From Formicarius rufipectus (lineage: Eukaryota; Chordata; Aves; Passeriformes; Formicariidae): a stretch of 64,000 bases of DNA. Below, in pieces: positions 46,101-57,329 of the stretch (its first letter is position 1; each line of letters starts with the position of its first letter). The position numbers and the translations under genes are program-made. The stretch spans positions 530,303 to 594,302 of the forward strand of contig VXAU01000197.1 in NCBI GenBank assembly GCA_013399695.1, in the 5' to 3' direction. The notes under the pieces were generated by a model, which was not told where the DNA came from, made no database searches, and was given only the letters and a program-made list of their open reading frames with translations.

Positions 46101-48692
46101 ACTCCTTTTTCCAGGGGGCTGAAGATTCCTGGAGCCACAGCAGCTGAAGACCAGGCCCAGGTCCCAAGAGGTTTGCAGCTCCAGGGGGACTGCAAAGGGC
46201 ACTTTGGCTCTGAAGAGGAGATGGCCAGAAGGGGTGGAAAGTGGCTTTGAGTCTGGGGCAGCTCCCTCCCTTTGCTCGGAGTTGTGTCCAGCACTGCCAG
46301 CCCGCAGCCCGAAGGGACATGCAGGGGGCTCCCACCCTGCTGAGCACTGTGGCTGGGCGTGCTGCCCCCTCAGGGAGGGCTCACCCAAAAATTCTGGTAA
46401 AGGGCGAGGCAAGGGAGGGGCTTCTGTTGCGGGAAACTCCAGCTGCTCCTTGGACTCGGTGTCAGCCAGAGCTGGGAGCTCTAAGTGATGCCTTCCTGTG
46501 ACCCCAAATCCTGCCTCTGAGGATGGTGTTTCTAGCATCTCTCCTCAGGGTACCACAGAATTGATGGCTTTGTTCTTACTTCAGTTCATTTCTCCCAGCC
46601 ATCCTCAGTGGGTTCCTTTGCTCAGAGCTGGGAGCAGTACAAACCTTTTCCATGCATGGAAAATCATTTCACAGCTCGTGAAAGAACAATTTTAATGAGA
46701 TAAAAGTGCCCGGGGAAAATCCCATGGACAGGAGCCAGCAGTTCCTGAGGGATAGAGATCCCTCTTCTACATCTCTCTCTGTCCATGTACTTGCTTGTAA
46801 AATTGTTTATAAATGAGTTCCTGAATTGATGGAACTTCTCATGCACGGCACATAACTTATGTGTAGTTTGTGACACTATGATAGGATCAATCTCCTGTGC
46901 AGGTGGAGATGGAAGGTGAAGATCATTTCAAAAGGTGCTGCTCAAAGGCTTGAGCAGTTCAGACCCTTGTACAGAGCCAGGACAGATGATGCATGTGGAA
47001 TTTGGTGCTCTGGGTGTTAAAGCACAACAGCATTGCTATGCTCAAGCAGGGCCTACTCTGGAAATGTGAGTCTTGCAATGACATTGCCTGACCCAAATGC
47101 ATCAGATTTGAGACCCATATTTAGTTTTTCCCCAATCCCAAAGACAAGGGCACTTCTGCACAAGCTTCAAAGTTATGTGAATGAGAAAAGACCTCTACTC
47201 ACCTTTCATATACATCTGTGTCATCTTTTTGCTGACTTCAGTTCACTGTCTTTCTTGTCCTGGAAGGGCATGCTCTTTAGGATGTGCCCAGCAGTGTGCT
47301 ACACACTGGAGTCTATGAAACAAGGCACTTTGAATGCCAAGACCCTGCCTCTTCATCTATGGACATGTGATAACCCAAGTTATAGGGCTGATTGCCTCAG
47401 TCTTCCCACACCTTCACTCTCACCCCTTTGTGTGGAAGGCAAAGCCATGGTATCAGTTACACGCTGGGATAAGTTAGTCAGGAAGCAGCTGCTGTTGGGT
47501 GTCTCCCTGGGGTTTGGCATTCCATGGGGATGTGTGCTCTCCCACACCCATGGAGATGCCATGTACCGAGGGAGGAGCACCAAACAAGAGGAGTTTATAA
47601 AGTGTGGCATCACCCCAGAGGCCTCCCCCTCCAGCTGCAACCATCTCTGCCCTCCCACAGCTCCCACAGGATCCCCACTGGGGTCAGTTCTGCCCCATGT
47701 CAAATCACAGCACTCTCCCCTGGCACCTCTGTTCTCACCAAATGCACCCAGTGTGTAACCCACACTGGGGTTTATGGCACCTCTGAAATTTCTCTATGTC
47801 AAATGTATTTTATTTGTCATCTACTGTCTGTGGAGCAGTCAGAAGTGAAGGGGGGAGTCCACAACTCACTTCACAGTGTCAGCAAAGTCCGTTTGTCACA
47901 GGAGCAGCAGGAATAAAAAGCATTCCTGATCCCACTCCAGTGCTTTGCAGAGCCTCACCAGCCTTTGGTCAGCTCCTTCTTGCAGACGCAGAAGATGCCA
48001 AGAGATCAGGACCATCTCTCCCCTCCAAAGGCTGTGCAAGGTACTGGAGGGTCTCCCAGCTCTGGTGTGCTGTGCAGAGATTTGCACTCCTCTTCTAGAA
48101 GGACAAGACACATCCTGCCCTTGCTCCACAAGAGGAACTATATGACTGATCTCTCACTGTAGGCTAAGACCAGGCTGCCCTGGGAGCCTCGTGGTTAAAA
48201 TTGTCACTTTCCTCAGCCACAAAGAACTAGATGCATGGAGGGAGGGAGATGACATGATCATATCCAATGTATCCATTCTCCTGTGCTGATCGGGACCTTA
48301 ATCTTCACTGCTTTGTGTGACTTCACTTATTTGCTTTGCTAGTGTGACTTCACCTTCTGTCTGAGCAAATATCACAGAGAAATCTCTTGTAAACAGGGAG
48401 ACATGCCATTTTCACAAGCAAGAGTTCAAGATGCATGCTTAGCTGTTTGCTTTGGAGTTTATAGGCAAACTAGACAAGCTGAACAAATGGTGTACTTGCC
48501 TTTGCCCCTGGAGGGAGCCATGCTCTGTACAGCCTGGCCCAGCGTGTGCTACACTGGCCCAGACCCTTCTGATTTTCAGTTAGGCCAGCACAGAGGAAAT
48601 CACCCTGAGTTCTCCACACTTTGTTCCTAGAAGCCTCACAGCTCTGTGTCTGTGTGGAGCCTTCCTCCTGCAGATTTCCACCCAGTTGGGTT
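43141..48692. other. Non-coding stretch with the window's longest open frames
   Basis: A 241-codon frame (47033-47758, +) and a 231-codon frame (45843-46538, -) occur here. Both lie in GC-richer DNA with overlapping open frames on other strands, are rich in Ser/Pro/Leu/Cys, and show no domain, signal peptide or repeat I recognise. I treat them as chance frames. A C9 run lies at 43958-43966. Confidence 0.62.
46646..46663. repeat. 18-bp perfect palindrome TTTTCCATGCATGGAAAA
   Basis: A perfect two-fold symmetric sequence with ATGCAT at the centre. Each half contains TTTTCC/GGAAAA, the core of NFAT/Rel-type sites. Dimeric protein binding is possible but unproven. Confidence 0.9.
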
Positions 48693-48705
48693 CCTCACTC
48701 TATTG
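48693..48705. repeat. Target-site duplication, left copy
   Basis: CCTCACTCTATTG directly precedes the SINE on the plus strand and is repeated exactly at 48943-48955. The match stops at both ends (TT versus AA before, TT versus CA after), so the duplication is exactly 13 bp. Confidence 0.9.
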
Positions 48706-48942
48706 TTGTTGGCTGGACTTCGCGAACGAAGATCTTGGGATAAGCCTGCGCAATGGATTTTTTAAGTGAGGCACAGTGTGTGTGGAACTGGCCCCACTCC
48801 CTTTACTCCTGAGGTTCATCTTGCCACGACCGAGCAGCTCGGACGGCGACAGCAAGTTCCTCGGGATTTGAACCGGCGTCCTCAGAGGAGGAGCCGGCTC
48901 CACAGGCGGAGACTTACACCANCAGGCCCCAAAAGGTGGCAA
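48706..48942 (-). mobile_element. tRNA-derived SINE, full-length-looking insertion
   Basis: Read on the minus strand, the element starts near 48942 with a tRNA-like head. A box-A-like TGGTGTAAGTC lies at about 48921-48911 and a near-consensus RNA polymerase III box B, GGTTCAAATCC, at about 48875-48865. A unique body follows, then a 3' tail ending at 48706 in CCAACAA. Both sides carry the same 13-bp target-site duplication, CCTCACTCTATTG, at 48693-48705 and 48943-48955, which marks target-primed reverse transcription. Such SINEs are non-coding, transcribed by Pol III, and copied by a partner LINE that recognises the tail. The tail lacks the ATTCTATG-type 8-bp repeat typical of bird CR1, so an RTE-type partner is more plausible; this is inference. 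It does not resemble the tRNA-Ile/CR1 head and tail I remember for zebra finch TguSINE1. Fourteen CpGs survive in about 237 bp, suggesting a fairly young copy. The family name is unknown to me. Confidence 0.85.
48718..48731 (-). other. UUCG-capped hairpin in the SINE 3' tail
   Basis: On the SINE strand the sequence is CTTCG-TTCG-CGAAG: a perfect 5-bp stem closed by a UUCG tetraloop, 12 bases from the 3' end of the element. C(UUCG)G loops are known to be unusually stable in RNA; here the closing pair is G-C, so the cap is a UUCG loop but not the classic C(UUCG)G. LINE-dependent SINEs often carry a 3' stem-loop recognised by the partner reverse transcriptase; that role is inferred here. Confidence 0.6.
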
Positions 48943-48955
48943 CCTCACTCTATTG
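48943..48955. repeat. Target-site duplication, right copy
   Basis: Exact second copy of CCTCACTCTATTG, next to the 5' (tRNA-like) end of the minus-strand SINE. A perfect 13-bp match argues that the insertion is not ancient. Confidence 0.9.
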
Positions 48956-49464
48956 CAGACCCCTTGTGTGGATGAACCTCTGGTGTCACATAGCACTACA
49001 TGGACTTCTTGTTACTTGATCAGTGTAGGAGGGTAATTCAAGCAGAAAAGATGCCTGACAACCTGGAGTCTTAGTTCCTTTCTCTGTCCAGTCAATGGGA
49101 GACATGTTACTGCTGTCACAATGCTTCCTTCTTGGAAGTACTGTGGGGCTGTAGTAAAAAATTATGCTTGTTGGATGTGGTTGGTCAAAGTGTAGTCAGA
49201 GCTCAGATAATGTTTCCCAGACAAGCATCAACCTTGCACCTCCTCTGGGAACACATTTGTAAGAGGAGCTGTTTCTACCAGCTGTAGCTTTTCAGGACAC
49301 AGGTCGTGGTTTCACTGAGTCTCACTCATCCTGTCTTTGCTCCATCATGGGATTTAATGGTCAAATAATATTAAGGAGGCTTCAAAGATACTTTCATAGT
49401 GTGAATAATGATAGAGGGATTAGTGAGGAGCAGCAAGTAACACACTGAACCAGGACTGCTGAAC

Positions 49465-49560
49465 CAACAAGCTGCTGTGTGATCTTGGACATCTTTCCAC
49501 CACTCTCAGTCCTGGCTGCCTCAATTACCCTTCATTCATTTTCCCTTCTTAGTGGTGAAC
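49465..49560 (+). repeat. MIR-like remnant
   Basis: GCTGCTGTGTGATCTTGGAC then ACCACTCTCAGTC and GCTGCCTCAATTACCC fit the MIR core (GCTGTGTGACCTTGGGCAAG ... GTGCCTCAGTTTCC). Confidence 0.45.
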
Positions 49561-50457
49561 CAGAAGCTGTATATTCCTAGTGCAGTGACATACAAACTGT
49601 CAGTGGGGCCTCAAAGAATTTTTCAGTGTTATTGATGCTATTTGTTAGGCTTGTATGTAAACCATCCACAGCACTGGGTGTTTCTTGAGTGCTTATAGGA
49701 CAAATAAACACCCTCGGCTCCACAGAGGAGCCTACCAGCCCAGCCCCTGCCATGCCTTCAGAGACCAAGTACCTTCAGCAGGGCTCACAGGAGGAGAAAC
49801 CACTCCTTTGTCACCAATGTCATAACTCAGCACAGTTGATTTATTGCTTCCTGAGTCCCTCTCTGCAGTTGCAGAGCTCTTGAGGCTGATGGTTGTGTGT
49901 GCTCTCCTGCAGGGTGACTTAAACCAGGACCAGTTCCTGTCACCTACGTCAAAAGGAAGGCTGTTGGGCTTTATTAGAAACAGCATGTGGGCATTCTGAG
50001 CAAAGGCAGTGTTAGGAGTGAGGCTCTGCCCCTGCAGCCACACTGCCACTGGCTCTGGCCGAGCTGGCAGGACGCAGCTGCAGGGGCAGGCCAGGCTGGG
50101 CTTCAGCATCCTGAGTGAGTGGGCAAGGATGGGCAACCAAACATGGAATGGATCAAGCATTTTACCTTCGTGTTCCTGCAGTGGAAAAGAGACTTTTTTT
50201 TGCCTCTACCTGGAAATCCCCAGAGGCAACATTTTTTATTTTTTAACATTTCCCTTTAAAAGTATCTACTCTTCTCCCATAACTGAAAAGAAATTATTTT
50301 TTTTAGAAGTCGAAGTTAAAACAGAAAAATATTTTTTCTTGGGTAGAAAATCAAATTCCCAACAACCTCTAAACCATATACTTTATAAAGCCAAGTTTTT
50401 CCTCACAGTATGGAATACATAATGCATAATGTGTACCTGTGCAACAACACCAGTGTC

Positions 50458-50480
50458 TTTTTTTTTTTTTTCCTTTTTTT
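50458..50480. repeat. Poly-T tract (T14-CC-T7)
   Basis: Fourteen T, CC, seven T. On the minus strand it would be an A-rich tail, but no retroposon body with duplications is recognisable next to it. Confidence 0.8.
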
Positions 50481-50914
50481 GGGAGATGTGATATTCAGTG
50501 CAAATGCAAGTAGAAAGCTCATCTCCAGCAGAAGAGCTGGCATCTTGATAAGTATTGATCTCTCTCACTAGGCTTTGTCTTTATATTTATTTCTTTTCTT
50601 GGAGCAGACAGGTTTTCCTGATTGAGTATGGAATGTGTATTTATTGGTCCCACTGCCCTAGGGATTTTCGTTTTGGCAAGGAAAGCAAAGATGATGCCAG
50701 TAGACAAGAGAGGCTCTGAAAACACTCCTGGTAGGTTTGAGGGATGAGCAGCCTAGTCAGCAGAGTTAAATGGTTTTATATGACACGGTTGTCTGCGATC
50801 ACAGGGGACTAGACTGAACATGCAGACAATCTTTCCAGGTCTGGTTGCCAACTTGGGCATGTCAGTCAGGCTTGGCTGTAAGTGCAGCCCAGAGAGTCCC
50901 TCTCCACACTACTG

Positions 50915-51000
50915 TCTGCCACCAACCTGCTTGGGCAAGTCACTTCCTTGCTCAGAGATGCTTAAAGAGGAAATAACATTGGCTTCAGTTGAACTTTCTT
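50915..51000 (+). repeat. MIR-like remnant
   Basis: CTGCTTGGGCAAGTCACTTC followed by CTTGCTCAGAGATGC and AAAGAGGAAATAACA; TTGGGCAAGTCACTT is the most conserved MIR core string. Confidence 0.5.
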
Positions 51001-51234
51001 CTTATAAACTAGTGTGAGCTGCTGCGTTGACAGCTCTGTTTGAGCCTGTTTTCAGTGTGGTGACCTGTTCTTTGGGGACATCCATGGAAGGGACTGTAAA
51101 GTGCTACCTTGGATTAGAGTGGTGATGGTGGAGACAAACTCTTCAAAGCCAAATCTTCCTCATCTAGATGCCATCAATTGTGTATGGGGCAACTCCCAGT
51201 GAGGCTTTGCCAGGCTTAGGCTTTCTCTTAACAG

Positions 51235-51320
51235 CTATTTTTAGGGTTGATGCTATAAATCCCAGGCTCTCCCTCTTGCTGCTGCTTCTTATCTCCTTAA
51301 ATCATGCGTAGTAGCAGCTG
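51235..51320. promoter_or_regulatory. MEF2-like site with E-box
   Basis: CTATTTTTAG at 51235-51244 matches the MEF2 consensus YTAWWWWTAR exactly. TTATCT (GATA) lies near 51288 and CAGCTG (myogenic-type E-box) at 51315-51320. The combination recalls muscle enhancers; the evidence is motif-level only. Confidence 0.3.
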
Positions 51321-54300
51321 TTTGGCTCTACCTCTGCCTTCTCCCTCCAAAGGGAAGGGAAACTATTTTGAAATATAATCCTTTTCCTCTTTTTTTGGCT
51401 GGGAAAGACCTGACCTGCAAAATGTAGGCCACTGAGTAACACCACCTCTCTTGGTATCTCCAAACTCCAGCCCTGCCATGGGGTCAGGGAGGGATGGTGA
51501 GGTGGGCTGCTCCTGGTAGGTCTCTGCAGAGTGCAGTCGGTGCAGCCTCATCTGGGCTGCTGGCCCTGGGCACGTGGTGCCAGGAGCAATGGCAGGAGGA
51601 GATACTCACCAGCTCCTCATATTTTCAGAAGGCAAACAGGCCCCTTAGCTGGGACATGCTGCCCCAAGACCTTGCACTAACTATCTGTCTGCACCCGGAG
51701 GGTTCACTGTGCTCCCCAGCCTTGATTCCCTCCCCTCTGCCCTGGGGCATCCCAGAGGCCGAGGAGCAGTGCAGGCTTTCAGCACTGGGACCGTCAGGCC
51801 AAGGCTGGGAAGGTCTGGGTTTGGTTGTTGAGGTTTGGAGGAGTTCTGGTGTTTCTGAGGATTCACGACACGTGTCAGATCTTGGCCTGTTGCGTCAAGC
51901 CCACTGCGTCACTCCGGATGCTGAGGCGGGTGCTCAGGTGTTGGGCCACCGTGGCTTGTTCCTTTTGGTGTCAAATTATTTATGATTCATGTGTTGCCAT
52001 AACATTGCTTCCCATTAAAGACCTGGGATAGTGACCCAGCTTGTCTTCTGCCAAAGCACCTGGCAGAAGGCCCAGCTGCCTGTCTCGCTTTCACCAGCGA
52101 CCTGCACACTGACAGTACAGCTTGTCACCAGCCCTGTCCTCGCAGTCCAAGGTCCTGATTCCGGGGCTAGGGGCTTGTCAAGGGTGGCTCATGTGGCTTA
52201 AAGTGCCTGATAGAGTGGGAGGAGAGACTAGGGCTGGGTGGGTCTCACAACATGTTCGGGAAGGGGCGTGTGTGCCTCATGTGAACACATGTGCAGGTTG
52301 GTGTACGGGCTCGCCAGGGTACGTCTGTGGGTGGGAGTGTAGGTGCGTTTTTGCAGCTCCCTCTGCTACTGTTTGTTCAGCTAACACAGTTGCTTTCTTT
52401 CAAGAGCTAAATCACAAGGGAATAATTTGCAAATAGCAACTGTATGTTAAATACTAATTTGTATGTACATGTTTGGGTTGCTTTCCAAAGTCCATTTATC
52501 ATCTCGGTCCCCTGGCATCTGCTGCTGCAAAACTTTCTGCCAACACGGCAGAATGGGAACTCCAGCTAACCCTGCTCTCACTTGTCTTGTTCCCACCACC
52601 TCCAGATGAGAACTGAACATGGCTGGGTCTGCCATGAGATGAGGCATACTAGTGCTTGAAGCCAGTTAGGGTTTCTATCCAACAGGAAGTGCTAAACACG
52701 TAAAGTTTATCTGGGCTTGCTGGAGTCTGTACCCATCTCCTCTTGTCATTGTTCTATACTTGGAAAAACAGCCCAGCAAGAGTAGATGGTAAAAACCATG
52801 AATTTCTCAGAACCCCTGAACCTGGAGCAAATTCTGGATGCACAGAGAAGGCTGGTGTGAGAGCCTCAGTCTGTGTCAGGGCATCAGTTCTGTTTCTTTC
52901 CACTGGCGCTCCCACCAAAAAACACAACTCCATGTCATGCTCAGCACAAGCCCAGAGCCAGCCACTTGCCTGCAGAGCTGAGGTGCTAAATTATACCTGG
53001 ACCAAAATCTAACCTGGGTAGGTCTAAAACTAACCATGAGAAACAACAGCCCTGCTATAAAACAGATGGAGGTGAATTTACTACTATTTCCTAAAAACCA
53101 TTTAGGATCAAATCCAAGCAGTCTCTGCTGCCTGTGAGCATGCAGATGGTGCCATTGCCAGCACCACCAGTTGCACAAAGCAGATCAATGCAGCTGAGCC
53201 CAGAGCCCATTTTCTGGGGTGACTGGCATTGTATGTGAACTGGAATTTCCTGTAAACCCAGTGGCCCTGCAATAGAAAGAAACGTCCAGGAAACAGCTGC
53301 ACACATGCAAAGCACTTTTACTACTTGCCTGATGTTTTCCTCAGCATCACATTTTCATAATTTTTTTTAAATGCTTAAATCCTGTGCAAACAACTTTTTT
53401 CTCACCAGCTTCCTGCATGACAGTAGCCAAGAGAAACAGCTTCATTTTGGGTGATCCATTTAAGCCACACACCAATTGTCTGGGAATATGGGGACCAGGG
53501 ATTATTCAGTGTAGGCTGAAAAATGTTAATATTTTATCAGCCACAGAATAAACAGATAAAGCGGAAACCACTTTATATTTTTTTGAAATGTTAATAATGG
53601 GCTGATAATCTCCAAAGCCTGCATACTTCCTGTGATTCAAAAGGGGCTGCATGTACTCAACATTCATGGTGCAGACCTGGCACAAGAGACACACCCTCTT
53701 CAAGAAAGGATACTGTTGGTCTGGATGGGAACATGGCAAAGAAACCACAAAGCTGCTTTCTACAGTTTCTTTGTGGAAATTGGGGAGCCACAGAGAAAAC
53801 CAGACAGAAGACCAGCAATCCCACATACCTGCCTGGAGCCTGACCCACACATCACCTCAGACCTGGCACCCAGCAGCACTAGTTTGAATCCTACAAGGAC
53901 CTGGAAGTTGCTTGGCCCCTGTGTAAAGATTATCTTTAACTATCTTTAGTTGTTGAATTGTGGAAGGACTTTAAGATTTGGACCAACCCTGAGTTATTAG
54001 AATGAGATTCACAATGAGACCCATATAAAGGTCATCCCACCATGCATCTGCCACAGGACAGTTTTGAGTTTTCCTCCTTGGCCACTCCAGCCCCTGCACT
54101 GCTTTGCTGGAGCCAACAGCCCAGCAGTGATGGGGACTGGGGTCTGCTCCCTCACTTACCCAGGCAGGGAGGTCAGTCCCTGTCCATGTGGGAAGGCAGA
54201 AAATGCACAAATACCATCATATGGATCTGGAGAGCACAAGCGTGGGGAGGACAAAACTTCTGGTCGTGTCTTGCTTTGTACTTAATGACATTGGCCTCCA

Positions 54301-55471
54301 GTTCCAACAGTCTGTCTTCTGAGAGGTCAAATTAGCATTTTCCCAGATATCAGTGATTATAAGTCAATGTAGCTTTTAGATATAGCTCCTAAAGAGGCTT
54401 ATGTGCTATAGGCTGATCTGAGTGCCAAAATGAAAGATGTGAATCTCTATACCAAGAATAATTTCCATTTTAGGTTATATCAAGTCTCTGCAAACTTATT
54501 CAGCTCTTATATCGGAGTGACTGTATTGAACTCAAAATCGAATTCTTGTATTTGGTGGAAATATATCACTTCTCCAGCTTTGTACATGGGAACCCTGATG
54601 CTTTTCTGGCAGAAGTTGGAAGTTTCTGCCACTTACAAACCCATGCAAAAACTGACAGGAATAAAATTCCTTTCTTTTGCCAACTTAATGCCATTTTTCT
54701 TTTGCAATCAAAGATCTAAACACACACACATTTTCTATAACTATTGCCAAAGCCTGGGGGGTGTTGCAGTCTCCCCCTTCTGCAGTGTTTCACTGAGACT
54801 TGGCATTTTCTGACAACAGTAATGTCATACTGAAAGACTAGAGCCTGAGCAGAACAAACCCTGCAGCCCTAACTGGCAGCACCAGATGACCTTCCTTTCA
54901 GGTTAGCCTTTTCCTCAGGTTTTTACACACACATCCCTGTATCTTTGTTCAGGATGTTCCCATTGCCAAGTGCAACAGATAATAACTAGTCTTCACTGTA
55001 TTGATGGCACTTCCTCCAAATCACAGCTTGATATCCCTCTTCCATTCCCAAAACAGAAACAAAAGAGGCTCCACCTAAGTTGTTGATATATACGAAACAA
55101 ATATTATTTGGAGATCATAGTCACCATATTTTCCTCTTTTTATGTTCAAATTGAATATAACTGAAATACAAAACTACAGAACTTTCCCATGTCCTCTCTT
55201 GTAACTAAAATCCAGTATTTTCCCCAATATAATTTTGGGTTTATTATGCAGCAGGTACATATTATCAGCAGCAATTTAAATGAAGTTTGAAAAATGCTGG
55301 TCAATTTGTTATATTACTTACCAAAACATCATTTGTAATCAGCATTTTGTAGGTCTTATCAAACAAAGTCTTATGAGTATCATCTTTTTGTTGTCACTGC
55401 TTTTTCAGTGCAAGTTGCATATGAATGGGAAGGTCAGGAGCCCCAGAGCTCCACTGCCTCTTTGCTGCTGC

Positions 55472-55537
55472 TGGATGGATGGATGGATGGATGGATGGAT
55501 GGATGGATGGATGGATGGATGGATGGATGGATGGATG
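55472..55537. repeat. (TGGA)n tetranucleotide microsatellite
   Basis: An uninterrupted tandem array of the 4-bp unit TGGA, about 16.5 copies over 66 bp with no visible interruption. Translated, it gives the artificial WMDG or (on the other strand) HPSI repeats seen in open frames crossing it. Pure arrays of this length usually vary between individuals. Confidence 0.97.
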
Positions 55538-56439
55538 CTCTGTCTGTGGTCCTTGTTTGCCCACCTTCAGCTCCAATCCAGCCTGTCCAATGTCCTAGTG
55601 TCAGGAAGCGAACTCCCCCAAAAGGAGGTCAGGCTATGCCACAAGGTCTGAAGAGAAGAGGAGGTGGTTTTAAACACAACAGCTCTGTTGCAGCATTGAC
55701 CCCAGACAGCAATTCCAGAGAGCAATGTACACACAGAGGATGCCTGATGGGATTCCCAGACGTTCTGGCTCCCACTTTTGCCCACAGTTTCAAGTAAACA
55801 GTTTGATACACTTCCCTTTTCGATTCCTGTTCCCCTTTGCAGGCACGTGGGCAACACAAACTCACATTCCTGAGTCAGAGGGGCAAAACGAGACAAATTG
55901 GTTGTGCCTTAAAATAATGTTTTCTATTCTTTCCCTCTTTTTATTTTGCTGTCCCTTTGCATGTGTGTTGCTGTTTCCACAGCAGTGACTAAATATTGAC
56001 ATGCAACATTCATCAAACAAGAAAAACGAGCACATGAATAAATATGAACTGAAACCCAGGGTTTTCCAGTGGCAGGGCTCGCTGGCCTGCTCCAAGCCAG
56101 ATGGGAGCAAGACAGTGCCTGCTACCCACCACCCCTACTTGGGACAGTGGAACTTTCCAGGCTGCCATTCCACAGAATTCCAATCTGGCTGCTGGCAGCA
56201 CTGTGAATTTGGTGCTGGGGATGCTCCTGGGATAAACTGCTCATCAGGGAGTGGCCTCTCCCCCTTCATCCCTGAGTATCTGTATGAATAGTGTGAATTT
56301 ACAGTATTTGCAACAGTCTCCATCCATTCCCAAGCAGGTCTTTTTGTTGAGTTACTTTTTAGAAATAAATCTTAGCTGAGATGCAACATCTGTTTTTCAG
56401 CAAGATCTTGATTTTTTCCCAGTTCTACAGCTGGACTGG

Positions 56440-56560
56440 AGGCTGAGAGGGTTAAATGACTTGCTTGGGTTCAAAATGTTGGGCAGGGGCTTAGGTGGGA
56501 TTAGAGCCCAGGATGCTTAGAGCTTAGTCCTTGCCTTCACTAACCACTTCTCAGCCACAT
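56440..56560 (-). repeat. MIR-like remnant, reverse orientation
   Basis: GAGAGGGTTAAATGACTTGC, then TGGGATTAGAGCCCAGGATG and CTTAGTCCTTGCCTTCACTA match the reverse-complement MIR/CORE pattern (GAGGTTAAGTGACTTGCCC ... GGATTCGAACCCAGG). Confidence 0.5.
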
Positions 56561-57329
56561 GGGCTCTTTGGGTGCAAGAGCTTGTTCATGACATCAGGGT
56601 GTGTAATTCTGTAGCTGCACGCACCAGCAAGTGATTTGTCTAGAAAGAAATGTAATCAATCTCCAGTTAAAGTTCAGCTTAGTGTTACCCTTGGCATAGG
56701 ATTCATTAAAGCTTAGGATAACTCTGATGAGAACTGCTCCAAGAGCAGGAGATCCATTTCATGAAAGATGTCGGGTTTTAAAATCTGGTTTCACTCCAAG
56801 CAAAAATGAACACAGAAGAAATTGCAGCTTTCCTCAAAGTCCCTTCTCAGCTTCTTCTCAATGAATTACATAGATTACGTTCCACAAGCCCTTTATTATC
56901 TGAGTAGTTTCCAAACCTTGTCTCATGTACATATAAATTTTTGAGTGCATCCCAATTTTTTTCACACTCTTTAGAAGGGTAGATCCAAGAGCAGGACAGA
57001 ATACTCTTGAAGTGCTCTCACTGATTCTTCAGGTGAGGATAACGTCATTTTCATCTCCCCCGAGAGTCTCTTCTTTTGGAGTTCAAATGCTCTTAGCCAC
57101 AGTTTTGTGCTGATACTTTTTGTGCTCCCCAGGTGCCTTCTAATGATTTTAGAACTTCACATCTTGGAAATGGGACCTCCAGTTTTCACACTGGCTGTTT
57201 TTTAATTTGGTCAGATTCAAGTGCATGTTGATCGAACAAGCCAGAACTCCACAGCCGTCCATGGAGCTGCTCTTCATCCTTGTTACCACATTCCTTTGTT
57301 GAGCCAGTCCCAGGGGCTGGGACTTAAAT

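Larger units (their letters stand above)
48956..55471. other. Non-coding stretch, no gene seen
   Basis: The longest frame is 163 codons at 51494-51985 (+), unrecognised. Two MIR-like remnants, a poly-T tract and a MEF2/E-box pair are the only structured items. A GT-rich, CpG-containing patch at 52245-52360 has no clear repeat unit. Confidence 0.7.

Noticed and set aside
46350..46375. CTCF-like site (GCTGCCCCCTCAGGG)
   Set aside because: Only the GCCCCCT half fits; the remaining consensus positions do not.
45843..46538. 231-codon open frame on the minus strand
   Set aside because: Overlaps several open frames on both strands in GC-rich DNA, and has low-complexity Ser/Pro/Leu composition. Without a homologue I do not call it a gene.
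47033..47758. 241-codon open frame on the plus strand, the longest in the window
   Set aside because: No domain, signal or family recognised; Ser/Pro/Cys/Leu-rich as in chance frames; a 127-codon frame is open on the opposite strand over the same DNA; no exon boundaries or promoter evidence.
48858..48931. A functional tRNA gene
   Set aside because: Box A and box B are present, but the T-stem pairs poorly and the sequence runs straight into a SINE body flanked by duplications; it is a SINE head.
48766..48996. Short open frames across 48.7-49.0 kb, one with an X residue
   Set aside because: They lie on the SINE, which is non-coding; the X comes from the N at 48922.
55280..55797. Open frames with WMDG or HPSI repeats
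   Set aside because: The repeats are translations of the TGGA microsatellite, not a protein repeat domain.
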